This document shows, one piece after another, positions 23,505 to 33,730 of a DNA stretch of 64,000 nucleotides (position 1 is its first letter; each line of letters starts with the position of its first letter). The stretch is from positions 84,770,292 through 84,834,291 of the forward strand of contig NC_080043.1 of assembly GCF_012489685.1 (NCBI RefSeq), written 5' to 3'. This DNA is from Lotus japonicus. Lineage: Eukaryota > Streptophyta > Magnoliopsida > Fabales > Fabaceae. A program made the translations under genes and the position numbers. The notes beneath the pieces were generated by a model. That model had not been told where the DNA came from, did no database searches, and was given only the letters and a program-made list of their open reading frames with translations.

Positions 23505-23990
23505 TCGGGAAATGTTTTCCCATTACAGAATCGGAAAAACATTTTCCATTACAGAATCGGAAAATGTTTTTCCGATTTTACAGTAACCCAGAAACCAGAA
23601 CTGGAAACGACCCACTCGTGCCCATGACCGTTTCATGCCATTTCAGTCAATAAAACCTACCTCTAATCAATAATCAACTACCCTAGTGTTCAACATTCAC
23701 CTAATAATCCATCAACTACCTCTAATCATCAATCAATGTGAGAGAATCAATAAAAATGGAACTTACCTTTTGAATGTAATGGAATGGGAGTTCCGGAGCT
23801 TTGAGGAAGCTTTGATGATGATGGGACCGAACGCAAGTTTGGGAGAGATTTGAAGAGGGAGTGATTTGGGGAGGGAAATGGGTTTTGAAAATTATGTTTC
23901 AAAACCTATCTGATGCTGTTATATCAATACGAATCGGTAAATGATAAACCGATACGTATCGGAAAATCATTTACCGATATTAATCCTGAG
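23505..23990. repeat. Right subterminal palindromes of the MULE
   Basis: Palindromes near 23506-23525, 23528-23552 and 23555-23578 follow the form AATCGGAAAATGTTTTTCCGAT, and two near 23931 and 23953 follow ATCGGTAAATGATAAACCGAT. They mirror the left clusters, with an A-rich variant of the core on the inner side. Confidence 0.75.
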
Positions 23991-24069
23991 GGTTTCCGGT
24001 AATTTCCCCACTTTAAGTGGGGCGGGAAGCCTAAGGGCTGGGGTGTTAAACCCAATTCCCGCACAGTAG

Positions 24070-25496
24070 CAAGCACCACGCTTCTACAAGACGAGGATTA
24101 CAACTTCATCTTCACTCTTCCTTCAAAATCAAATCCCCCACAAGGTACGACAAATCTCAGATCTCTCTTCCCTTATATCTGCTTTGATTGGACCACATTT
24201 CTGTTCTCCAAAATCTACTTTGTTTTTTAGTTTTAATTTAGGGTTTGATTCTGGGTATGTTCTGTGAGAATTAGTGTTTTTTTGTCTGCTCTCATGTTAT
24301 TTTGTGTTTTTCCCCAAAGGTTCAAGGGTATTATGCATGCTGGGTTCATTCTCATGCTGAAATACTGTCTTTCTAGGTAGATAATTCGTACCCACCATTT
24401 CATTTCTATACATACTCAATGTTTCATTATTTTTCATTTTTCTGAATCAAGTTTTGATACTTTATTTGTAAAGGCTTGCAATTTGATGTTGGGCAACTCT
24501 AGAATTTTGCAGACTAATCATCCTTTATAAACATAAACCGATTACAAACTTGATTTTTGCTTCTATTTGTGTACAGAGCAATGACTGCATTGCTTTCAGT
24601 TTCATTTTTATTGTTGCAGCTTCAACTAGTCAAAATGTTGTAGTACTATTACTAAAATATTGAGTCAGCAGATCCTAAACTACTAGAAATTAGAGCCTTC
24701 AAGATGTTCTATACATGTAGAGAGGATTGAATGGTTGTAGACATTTACATTTTTAGCTGTAGAGTGTTTGAAGTCTAAGAAACTATGTAGAAGAAGGACT
24801 TCAATACTATTTCGAATAATAAAGAAAGTGTGCTGGAGAAGACAAAAACTTCCCATATGGTATCAGAACCCAGTAGAAGAATTGCGTTTGTTTTTCTCTT
24901 GGTGTAGCCCCAAACCCACATTCTCTTGGAAGCAACAAAATGTTGTTTCTCACATAAATAAAACTGGAATTCATGATAGTTGCCATTTCATGTTGCACAC
25001 AAAGGCTTCAATTAATAAACTTTCAGCTCATTTCTAGTGGACTGGTAGTTGCTTACATGTGTTCATGATTTCTTATATTATATACATGACCAAATTTTTG
25101 TAATTATTTGCTTTTGTGATTCTCTCTCTTTTTCTATTATGGACATTTGCGTGATATTATCTCTCTTTCCTCTTATTAGAGTACTCTTACGGTCTTACCG
25201 ATACTCAAAATCCACCATGCATGGAACTTTATCTGATATGATAATGATATAAGCGTTAAATTTCTAGAATAAGATTATATAATTGCACATAACCTTTAGC
25301 AGGGACATTGCTTATAAGTGGAATGTGTCACACATATGTATACTTATACACACATGTACTCAATCTCTTCTGTAGCTTTACCTGCTGATTTTAAACACTT
25401 TAGTTATGAAATATGAATTCAACACTGATGTAAATATAGAAATATAATCAATTTTTTCACTGAACACCTTGATTAAATTTCTTTGAAAGCTTGCAG
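24070..25496 (+). other. 5' leader exon and leader intron of the GIL1-like gene
   Basis: Immediately right of the MULE target duplication is a pyrimidine-rich leader ending CCCCCACAAG before GTACGAC near 24146. The acceptor TTGAAAGCTTGCAG ends near 25496, giving a leader intron of about 1.35 kb. Inside the intron nothing coding is convincing; a TGGTATCAGAACCC motif near 24858 resembles a tRNA-Met primer site but no LTRs flank it. The sequence that once lay upstream is now left of 18702. Confidence 0.55.
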
Positions 25497-25562
25497 GTTC
25501 TGTGTTAATTTTGATTCTGTGGACAGAAAGCTTGTCAAACTGCCCCTTTATTGGCGTTAACT

Positions 25563-26822
25563 ATGCTACCCACTGGAGCAAAAGACACTCAATTACGTGA
25601 GAGCAACAGTCAGAAGGTCCACCCTCAACCCATGGAAGAGGCCATGAATCAGAATCCTGAAGCTATAGAGACCCTAATATCTAAAGTTTTTACCAATATT
25701 TCTTCCCTGAAGTCAGCTTACATCCAGCTGCAAACTGCCCATACTCCCTATGACCCTGATAAAATCCACACTGCTGATAAACTTGTTATTAGTGAGCTGA
25801 AAACTCTGTCTGAACTTAAGCATTTTTATAGGGAAAACAACCCAAAACCAGTGTGTGTTTCTCCCCAAGACTCACGTTTAGCTGCAGAAATTCAAGAACA
25901 ACAGAGCCTCCTGAAAACCTATGAGGTCATGGTGAAGAAATTCCAGTCTGAAATCCAGAACAAAGATTCGGAGATTCATCAATTGCAGCAGCAGATTGAG
26001 GAGGCTAGCCAGAAGAGAGCCAAACTAGAAAAGAATCTGAAGCTTAGAGGTTTGTCAACCAAGGAATCAGAAGATGAAAGTGGATTTTTCCCTGTTGATC
26101 TAACTCCAGATCTCTTCATCTCTTCAGTGGAAGCAGCTGCAAAAGCCATTCATGATTTTTCTAAACCTTTGATCAACATGATGAAAGCAGCTGGGTGGGA
26201 CCTTGATTCTGCTGCCAACTCAATTGAACCTGATGTTGTTTATGCGAAGAGAGCTCATAAGAAATATGCATTTGAGTCTTACATATGCCAAAGAATGTTC
26301 GGTGGCTTTGAGCAGGAAAGTTTCTCTGTCAAATCAGACAGTATTACAGTTACTAAAGAGAGCTTCTTCCACCAATTTCTTGCTTTAAGGGAGATGGATC
26401 CCTTGGACATGCTAGGGCAAAATCCTGATTCCATTTTTGGGAAGTTTTGCAAGAGCAAATACTTAGTAGTGGTTCATCCAAAGATGGAAGTGTCATTCTT
26501 TGGAAATTTAGATCAGCGAAATTATGTGACGGGTGGAGGGCATCCAAGGACTCCTTTTTACCAGGCTTTTCTGAAACTGGCCAAGTCAATTTGGCTTTTA
26601 CACAAGTTGGCCTATTCTTTTGAGCCAAATGTCAAGGTATTTCAGGTTAAAGGAGGTAGTGAGTTCTCGGATGTATATATGGAAAGTGTGGTCAAGAACC
26701 TGATAATGGATGACAATGATGAAAAGCCCAAAGTTGGGTTGATGGTAATGCCTGGTTTTTTGATTGGAGGTAGTGTGATTCAGAGTAAAGTGTATCTCTC
26801 TGGTATGAAGGTAGCTGAATGA
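25563..26822 (+). CDS. GIL1: GRAVITROPIC IN THE LIGHT 1 (GIL1)-like, DUF641 protein
   Basis: A single uninterrupted coding exon gives 419 aa from ATG 25563. The N-terminal half carries the DUF641 region (ISKVFTNISSLKSAYIQLQ, AHTPYDPDKIHTADKLVISE) followed by a coiled coil (EIQNKDSEIHQLQQQIEEA). The C-terminal half carries the family block FISSVEAAAKAIHDFSKPLI, AGWDLDSAANSIEPDVVYAK and YAFESYICQRMFGGFE, and ends with VGLMVMPGFLIGG. In Arabidopsis GIL1 acts downstream of phytochrome to suppress hypocotyl gravitropism. The sequence is complete, but its promoter region is interrupted by the MULE at 18702-24060. Other DUF641 paralogues exist, so the symbol is by closest family resemblance. Confidence 0.88.
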   Translation: MLPTGAKDTQLRESNSQKVHPQPMEEAMNQNPEAIETLISKVFTNISSLKSAYIQLQTAHTPYDPDKIHTADKLVISELKTLSELKHFYRENNPKPVCVSPQDSRLAAEIQEQQSLLKTYEVMVKKFQSEIQNKDSEIHQLQQQIEEASQKRAKLEKNLKLRGLSTKESEDESGFFPVDLTPDLFISSVEAAAKAIHDFSKPLINMMKAAGWDLDSAANSIEPDVVYAKRAHKKYAFESYICQRMFGGFEQESFSVKSDSITVTKESFFHQFLALREMDPLDMLGQNPDSIFGKFCKSKYLVVVHPKMEVSFFGNLDQRNYVTGGGHPRTPFYQAFLKLAKSIWLLHKLAYSFEPNVKVFQVKGGSEFSDVYMESVVKNLIMDDNDEKPKVGLMVMPGFLIGGSVIQSKVYLSGMKVAE

Positions 26823-27219
26823 TTGCTGAATAGAGGCAAGCGTTTCAGCATGCGTTTCAGGGTAAAGTCTATCTCTCTTGTCATGCCTGGTCTTTGGTTT
26901 GATTGTTGTCATGTAATCTTGTAAGATAAGATAATGTTGTTGTTTGTAATTTTAAAGATCCCTTTTAGTGGTTGTAAGATTTAATGAGCCCTTTATCCTT
27001 GTTTACAATAAACTCCCCTGTTGTATTAAGGAAAACATCTTGCACTCTGAATCTAGTGTTTGTTGATCCAAATAGGATTTCACCAACTGAATTTCAGCTG
27101 AATCATCGACTGCTTAAACCATGTCAACAACATAGACTAACAAAACTGCAATGTGAGATTGAAGGTCCTTGACAAATAGAGAATAATCAGGATTTGATTG
27201 ACTGTAAGCCAATGAAATA
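26823..27219. other. 3' flank of the GIL1-like gene
   Basis: Contains its 3' untranslated region, with AATAAAC near 27007 as a possible poly(A) signal. No other feature seen. Confidence 0.4.
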
Positions 27220-28260
27220 AGGCATAAGGTAAGCTTAAAATTTCTCCTATCTGCTAGCTTGTTTCAAGCCATATAGAGATTTCTCAAGTGTGCATACTGG
27301 CAGGGTGTACTACTAAAAAAAACATTGTGAGAAGTTCAACTTTTTCATTTAAATCACCATTCAAGAAAGCATTGTTAACATCTAGTTAATGTAGATGCTT
27401 TCCTTTTGCAGCAACTAACCTCTTTCCCCCTAACATCTAATCTCATAGTAGCCAATTTAACAACTGGAAAAAAGATTAAAAAAAGTAGTCAAGCCCTTCC
27501 CTTTATAGCTAATTGGACTTTATACTTTTGCATACCGCCATAAGCTTTTCTCTTTATTTTTATACACCAACTTGCAGCCTATTTCTTGTTTATTAGGTTG
27601 AAGATCAATAATAGTCGATGTTTGTTCCGAAGTTGCCATTGCTTCATCCATATCTCTCCTTCAACACTCGTGTTTAACAGCTTGTTATAGGTTTTTATTC
27701 GGTTCTGTGCATTTGGGATAGTGAAAGATCAAAGTTTTCATAGGAAGTTGATAATCTGTGATAAGAGATGATTTCAGTATTAATTGATGTTGGTTTCAGA
27801 GTGAACTATGTTACAGTGGTAGTCTTCAAAATAATTTGGTGGATGTTGGGTCTTGTGGAGGTGCAGGTAGGCAATGTAAGGTGTGGTCCAATAGATATGG
27901 GGGATGATTCAGTGGGATTTGATGTAGAACATTGAAATGAGAGTGATATGTTGGGAAGAGTGGTGGTGTGTTGGGATTATGAGGTTTGTATGAAGGGAAT
28001 ATATGCTCATAGAAGAAAATTTCTCTATCAAGCAGTAGGGATCCCTTAACACCTTCTTTGTGTCCAAGGTAAATTCACTTTTGAGCTCTAGGTTGAGATT
28101 TAGATATAGTGGAACATAGGGAGACAAACACCCCAAGAGGACATGCCATGATGTTTCTGATAAAGTAGTAACAAAGGAGATTTAGAATGCAATTTAATGG
28201 GAGGGTTCTCATTTGGATGGATATTATAGATGCTTGACGAATCCTGATGAAGATTTACTT
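27220..28260 (-). mobile_element. Ty1-copia retrotransposon pol relic
   Basis: On the minus strand the decayed frame includes a KCVFLGHKEGVKG-like block, a W-x-x-K-I-K-x-K-A-x-G stretch followed by FFPVVKLATMRL, and QLDVNNAFLNGDLNEKV-like sequence, in the order found in copia integrase tail and reverse transcriptase. Many stops and small deletions are present. Flanking LTRs were not delimited; similarity may extend to about 28440. Confidence 0.7.
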
Positions 28261-28814
28261 ACGATGAAGAAGAAGAAAATATTCATACCATGTAACTTGA
28301 GTAAAAATGGAAGTAACTTCATTAACTGATTGAATGAATATTACATACAAAGTTTGTATCAGTCAACAGGCTTAACAGAAGCCTATCTAAAAGAAGCTAA
28401 ACTAATGCAAATGTATAACTAAAACTAAAAACTATTCAGTTAACAATATTAGCAATCTGTCAAGCAATTATTCTAGAAATTTGACCTGGTGAGAATAAAA
28501 CAACCTAGGTTTACATGAATCACTAGGTATTTGAGTCTTTTCAAATCCCAAACCTAAGCTGGATTAATTTAATTTCTTTCTAGACAGACATGCTTAGGTA
28601 GCAGCATATGACTTAAATTCCCAGATGAAACAAATTTTTGTCAATCATCTTCTATTCAAAGTTCAACCGCAGTTTTATTTGTTTAGCTCACATTCCTATC
28701 TCTATCTGGCATTCTAGCCTCCCCTGGTTGAAGTTACCTTAAAATAAGCAAATCGAAATTTGACTCTGCCAATCACAACCGACCAGTGCATGTGAGACAA
28801 TAATTATTACTTGA
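28261..28814. other. Gene-free stretch
   Basis: May include the 5' end of the copia relic. No gene, RNA or repeat with clear ends seen. Confidence 0.4.
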
Positions 28815-29394
28815 ATTGATGAAGTTAACCACAGAATGAAGCATTATTGTAGTTTTAATAATCCAAATTGTGTCTCCTTGAAACTTCTAAGCTTGGTTAT
28901 GGGGATTGTTGTTAATTATTATGCTTTGCCAACCAATACTGATCAACTACATACGCCTCTTCTATTCTACTTTACTTTCTTCTTTTCCAGTGAACATAGA
29001 TGCGCTGATATCGCCGCGAAAGCTCATTCTGCACCTTGATTCAGCCAACAACAATCATCAACAATTAATTATTTAATCATTTAATTTTCATCATTTTCCT
29101 TTCCTAATCAAGTATCATATTACCCTTGATTGAATTGGAGATCTTACAAGCTGTGTTCAAAGTCAATCCTTTCAACAAAAGTTTGAGCCACGTTACTTCT
29201 CATACCACTGCACCAAATAAGGAAAATAAGATACCAAATAAACAAAATAGCTATGCATGTGTTGATATGAGGAAACTCTCTATATAAGTACCACACCCCA
29301 TGGGCATTTTCTTCAACAGGAAATCTGCTTTTGAGCTTCGAAATCTCTTCAATCAGACTCACAGCTAACAAAGCTTGAATTGTACTGACTCAAG
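28815..29394 (+). promoter_or_regulatory. Promoter and leader of PMEI copy 1 (duplicated block)
   Basis: A CTCTATATAAG TATA box lies near 29278, about 115 bp before the ATG. The block from about 28815 to the start codon matches the block 33150-33730 upstream of the second copy, including AACCACNGAATGANG, GCCAACCAATA and GTTTGAGCCACGTTACTTCT. Promoter and coding region were therefore copied together. Confidence 0.65.
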
Positions 29395-30054
29395 ATGGCA
29401 CAAGCACAACTCAACCTCATATCAATTGCCATTTTGTTTTCTCTCATAGTTTCAAGTCTTGCCCGAGTTGAGCCATCCTTGTCCAGGAACAACAATTCCC
29501 AAACAAAAACCTACATAGAGTCGTCTTGCGAGCGAACCCTCTATCCTGAGAGCTGCGTTCGTTACCTTTCCAAATTTGGCACCGATTCGAACTCCACCAC
29601 AGGTGGTCCTCAGCGCTTAGCGCACATTGCCTTGTCAGTTAGTCTTACCAGAGCAGTGCACACAAGAGGGTACTTGTTGGAAGTGGCCAAGGAACTTGAG
29701 AACAAAAAGGTGTACTTAACCGTGCAAGATTGTGTGAATCAAATCAATGATAGTGTCGACGAACTCAGCCAAGCCATCCGAGAACTACGCCGGTTGAATA
29801 AGTTTGGCTCCACCATCAATGATAAAATGTTGTGGCATATAAGCAACGTTGAGACATGGGTTAGCACTGCCTTAACAGATGCTAGCAGTTGTGTGCGTTC
29901 GTTCCCGGGTCATAGGATGAGCAAGAAGGTAGCTTCAATTAAGGTTAAGGCCAAGAATGTTGCAGAAGTCACTAGCAATGCACTAGCTTTGTTCCATAGA
30001 TATGCTTCCAGTTACCGCCAAGCAGCTGCAGCTAGAACAAACAAGAAGCCTTGA
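29395..30054 (+). CDS. Pectin methylesterase inhibitor, tandem copy 1
   Basis: Intronless, 219 aa. An N-terminal signal peptide (about residues 1-24, LISIAILFSLIVSSLA) targets the apoplast. The four conserved cysteines of the PMEI/invertase-inhibitor fold are present: SSCERTLYPESC (pair 1), VQDCVNQIND and DASSCVRSFPG (pair 2). The C-terminal helix ends VTSNALALFHRYAS. Such proteins form 1:1 complexes with pectin methylesterase and limit wall pectin de-esterification. Inhibition of invertase is a formal alternative, but the sequence reads as PMEI. It is followed 130 bp later by an inserted inverted-repeat element. Confidence 0.92.
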   Translation: MAQAQLNLISIAILFSLIVSSLARVEPSLSRNNNSQTKTYIESSCERTLYPESCVRYLSKFGTDSNSTTGGPQRLAHIALSVSLTRAVHTRGYLLEVAKELENKKVYLTVQDCVNQINDSVDELSQAIRELRRLNKFGSTINDKMLWHISNVETWVSTALTDASSCVRSFPGHRMSKKVASIKVKAKNVAEVTSNALALFHRYASSYRQAAAARTNKKP

Positions 30055-30189
30055 AATTAAGCTATAAAACTAGCTTATAACCACCCTCTTTTGTTTTATG
30101 TACATGGTACATGCATGTTTTTTCTTTGCGGGGTTTCGATGGTTATTCATCAAGTGTCATATATATGGATGTATGAGTAATTTCATTTT

Positions 30190-31627
30190 GGCTTAAATAA
30201 GTTTTTGGTCCCTAACCTTTACCAAATGCTTGATTTTAGTCCCTCGCCGGAGTAAAGATGGGTTTTAATCCCTAACCTTTGCCACAAAATTTGGTTTTCA
30301 TCCCTCCGGAGCTCTTGGTCAACGCCGGAGCTCCGGTGGCCCATGTGGCCTTGCCATGTGGGATTAATGAGGCCAGGTGTTAATTAATTTTTTTTTTTTA
30401 AATTAACTCAATTACCTAAACTAATCCCTCACCTAATTAATTAAAACACTCATTTAATTAGTTCCCCACCCCCCAATCATCAATCAAACCCATAAAACAA
30501 AAGCCCAAACCCAGAAAAATTCCCAACCCAAGAAACACATTTAGCTTGCAAATCACAGTGGCATAAACCCAGAAAATGTTCAAGCAGATTAAAATAGTAC
30601 AAATTGTTTGAGCAATATTGTCATACTAGAAACAAAAATAGAAATCAGAAATAGTTTGATAGAATGGTAGCAAGAACAAAAGTGTAAAACGGGTTACAGG
30701 AACAAGAGTATGAACTGGCAACAGGAAGTTGCTGCATGTTATCCATCTTCATCAAAATCACATATCATGTTGCTCGTACTCTCCTTCTTGCTCTTCATAC
30801 TCATCTTCATCAGCAGTTCTCATCCATTCCTTACCCAGAAGCGAACTCAAGCAGAAAAAAATTACCCATAAAATGTTCTCTGTCACATTGAGAATAGACC
30901 GGAAATTAACATGACAGTGATAACAGTTAAGATAACAAAAATTCCAAAAATTACCTATTTTCCCTTATTCACCATAAACCCAGAAAACAACAACCCCACA
31001 CCCCAACCCAGCCACTCCAAACCAGGCGCATACCCAGATCGAGACCCCCAAACCCAACCACATCTAGATCAAGCCGCAGAACTTTCTGTAGATGAGGATC
31101 TTGTATGCTTCTTTGTTTGCTTCTGACGGAGATTGAGACATGGTGCTGGATGTTACAGATGGTGAAATCCAAGCGCTGAAGAGTGAGGTTGCTCAATCAG
31201 GGTTTGGGAAAGCAACTAAGAAAACACCATCACTGTCGTCTCCCTGTGTTGAGTCACCACCGCCCCTCACAACGTTGTGCTTCTTCGATGACGGCGTGGG
31301 AGGAAAGGGACGCGAGGAACCCTAGCAAAGGAAAGGGATGAAGTGTTTTTCACTCCTTAATCCATTCTTTTAATTTTTTTTCATTTTATTAATTAATAAT
31401 CTAACTAATAATTAAAAAATAAAGAAAAAAAAAAAATCCACCTCAGTTCATTAAATGACATAGACATGCCACATGGGCCACCGGAGCTCCGGCGTTGACC
31501 AAGAGCTCCGGAGGGACGAAAACCAAATTTTTTGGCAAAAGTTAGGGACTAAAACCCACCTTTGCTCCGGCGAGGGACTAAAACCAAGCATTTAGTAAAG
31601 GTTAGGGACCAAAAACTTATTTAAGGC
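30190..31627. mobile_element. 1.44-kb element with ~190-300 bp terminal inverted repeats
   Basis: The left end GGCTTAAATAAGTTTTTGGT and reverse-complemented right end GCCTTAAATAAGTTTTTGGT begin long inverted repeats that continue through the GTTAGGGACTAAAA, CTCCGGAGGGACGAAAACC and CCACATGGGCCACCGGAGCT segments. The 9-mer TTTCATTTT flanks both ends (30181-30189 and 31628-31636), a perfect Mutator-length target duplication. The interior (about 30430-31380) is not repeated; a 61-codon plus frame at 31140 and splice-like signals hint at a captured gene fragment (Pack-MULE), but no family is recognised. No transposase. Confidence 0.88.
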
Positions 31628-31636
31628 TTTCATTTT

Positions 31637-33149
31637 TATTTGTATAAAAAGATAGCTATATACTCCAGTTGAATTTTGTTATTTTTGTTCAATCTAATGG
31701 TTATATAGAATCCGTTGACCCATACTCTTAGACGGCCACCATTATTCATGTAAGTAAAAATTTAGTATTAGCTAAAGTAATCAGAAGATGCATGAAAATG
31801 GATTTTTCTCCATTGGACAAAGCTATGTGGAAGTATTCACAAAAAAGTCCAAAGGACAAAGCTTAGCTAGTCACACCTTGCTCTGCTGTTACAAACCTAG
31901 AGTGCTGGACATATATATTGCCTAACCAAGAGTGCTCCTCTTATAATCGGAGCCTATTTAATTACATTAACTGCGGCTTATGTTGAGGTACTCCAAGTAA
32001 TTAATTGAAAGGAATATTGCACAACTTAGACTTTAAATTGCAGTTGTTGTATCATTCATCCATCATTGCTCAACATTCAAATTGAACAAACTTGAGGCAT
32101 GTGATTAATTCAAACAACTTTATAATAGGTATCATATCTACCACCGCGGTAGAATTTGTCACGACTGTCGTTATATTTGAAGAAGAGCACATCCATTAAA
32201 TGAAGAAAGCACGACTACTTAAGTTGTCACTAAGCACGGCCGTGGTGCTTGCTATCCACGGGCATGCTGATATTGACAGACTACTTATTTGAGAAGCTTA
32301 GAAAAAAAAAACTATAAAAGAAGATCTTATTCAAAAAGAAAAAAGAGTTCACACAAAGAAGACAACAGAGAGAGGGGGAGAGAGAAGGCCATAAACGAGA
32401 GGGAATCCTAATACAGATTCATCGGTGGAAAATCAAAGAACTACTCGAGAATTCATTTATCATTTTCCCTTGTTTTTAATGTTGCTAGCTATGATTAGGG
32501 TTAATTTATTCTTCATATTTATGATGTAATAGATGATGTGAGCCCCAGTTTAAGGTTTGACAGCATTGGTTTCTAATTGATTGGTGTTTTCTTTCCGCGC
32601 TTATATTTGTATTGCGACTTGAAATAGTATGTCTTTGTGATTTAGCTCGCCTCTAACCAAAGTGTTAACATACCGAGAAAAATTGAGTAGAAGAGAGTCA
32701 CTCTTATTTGCGTGTACAACAAATTCCTTAACAATAATTTGGGGATATAATTATTAATTTTAGGGTTCAATAATATAACATAAATTGAGGGGAGACCTAT
32801 TTGATAAATCAAATCAAAACTTTATTTTTATTTTTATTTTCTAGTGTTGTTTTCTTGTTTGCTCACACCAAGATTGAGATATGAAGAAAAGAGAGAGAAA
32901 TGAGTGATATGGTGAAGGATGAGATAGAGAATGCAAAATGATAGAAAGAAAATTGAGTAAAAATGAGATTGATGAAAAAGTGGAGTGTGAATGAATCATT
33001 CATCATGACAATTTGTATGTTTCCCCTGTTTTCTCTGCTTCCATGGTGTACCACATACCAACAAACAAAGTAGTAACAGAGAGGCATAATATGAGACCAT
33101 GTACATCATCTCAAATTCTCAACCAAAGGTGGAAACATCTAATAACTAA
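31637..33149. other. Intergenic region between the two PMEI copies
   Basis: About 32130-32830 resembles the end of an LTR retrotransposon (purine-rich AGAGAGGGGGAGAGAGAAGG, then CTAGCTATGATTAGGGTTAA), but no LTR pair or primer site was found. No gene seen. Confidence 0.35.
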
Positions 33150-33730
33150 CCACGGAATGACGGATTATTATAGTTTTAATTAATAATCCAAACTGTTATT
33201 AGTTATTATGTTTTGCCAACCAATATTGATCAACTTTATATATACTTGTCTTCTATCTTACTTTATTTTCTTCTTTTCCATTGATCCTATCCGCTGACAT
33301 CGCCGCAAAAAGTTTATTCTGCACCATGATTCAGCCTACAAGAATCACCGGCAATCTCTTATTAATCATTCAAGTATCATACACATATCTTTTTCCTGAT
33401 TGAATTGGAGTCCTTTGGTTACAAGCTAAGTTCAAAGTCAAATCCTTTCAACAAAAGTTTGAGCCACGTTACTTCTCATACCTCAATACTCAAATAAGGA
33501 AAACAAGCGTCTTAAACAAGGGTTTAACTAATTGCACGTATAAAGGACTTAAAATAACATAGCATACGAAATAAGCAAAATAACTATGCATGCGATGATG
33601 TGAGAATCTCTCTATATAAGCACCACACCCCATTGGCATGTTCATCAACAAGAAATTATCTACTAGAGCTTTGAAAACACTCTTCTCTTAGAGCTAACCA
33701 ATTAAGCTTCAATATTCTGACCCAAGAAAG
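33150..33730 (+). promoter_or_regulatory. Promoter and leader of PMEI copy 2 (duplicated block)
   Basis: CTCTATATAAG TATA box near 33610. Homologous to 28815-29394, but with an extra ~70-bp segment (about 33490-33565) absent from copy 1. Confidence 0.65.

Larger units (their letters stand above)
18702..24060. mobile_element. Mutator-like element (MULE) carrying a transposase remnant and a PMD gene
   Basis: The 9-mer GCACAGTAG occurs directly outside both ends (18693-18701 and 24061-24069), a perfect Mutator-type target duplication. The left terminus contains GGGATTTGGGTTTGGCACCC and the reverse-complemented right terminus GGGAATTGGGTTTAACACCC, with homology continuing through CCTTAGGCT; the left end has about 8 extra outer bases. 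Inside are subterminal palindromes on both sides, a plus-strand transposase gene that is broken, and a convergent minus-strand PMD gene that is intact. Length is 5,359 bp. The PMD coding region is GC-rich compared with its surroundings. The element cannot move by itself unless a transposase is supplied elsewhere. Confidence 0.92.

Noticed and set aside
24850..24880. TGGTATCAGAACCC as a retrotransposon primer-binding site
   Set aside because: No LTR pair or purine tract around it inside the GIL1 leader intron; chance similarity or very old relic.
32130..32830. LTR-like sequence between PMEI copies
   Set aside because: Only vague resemblance to retrotransposon ends; no second LTR, primer site or duplication found.
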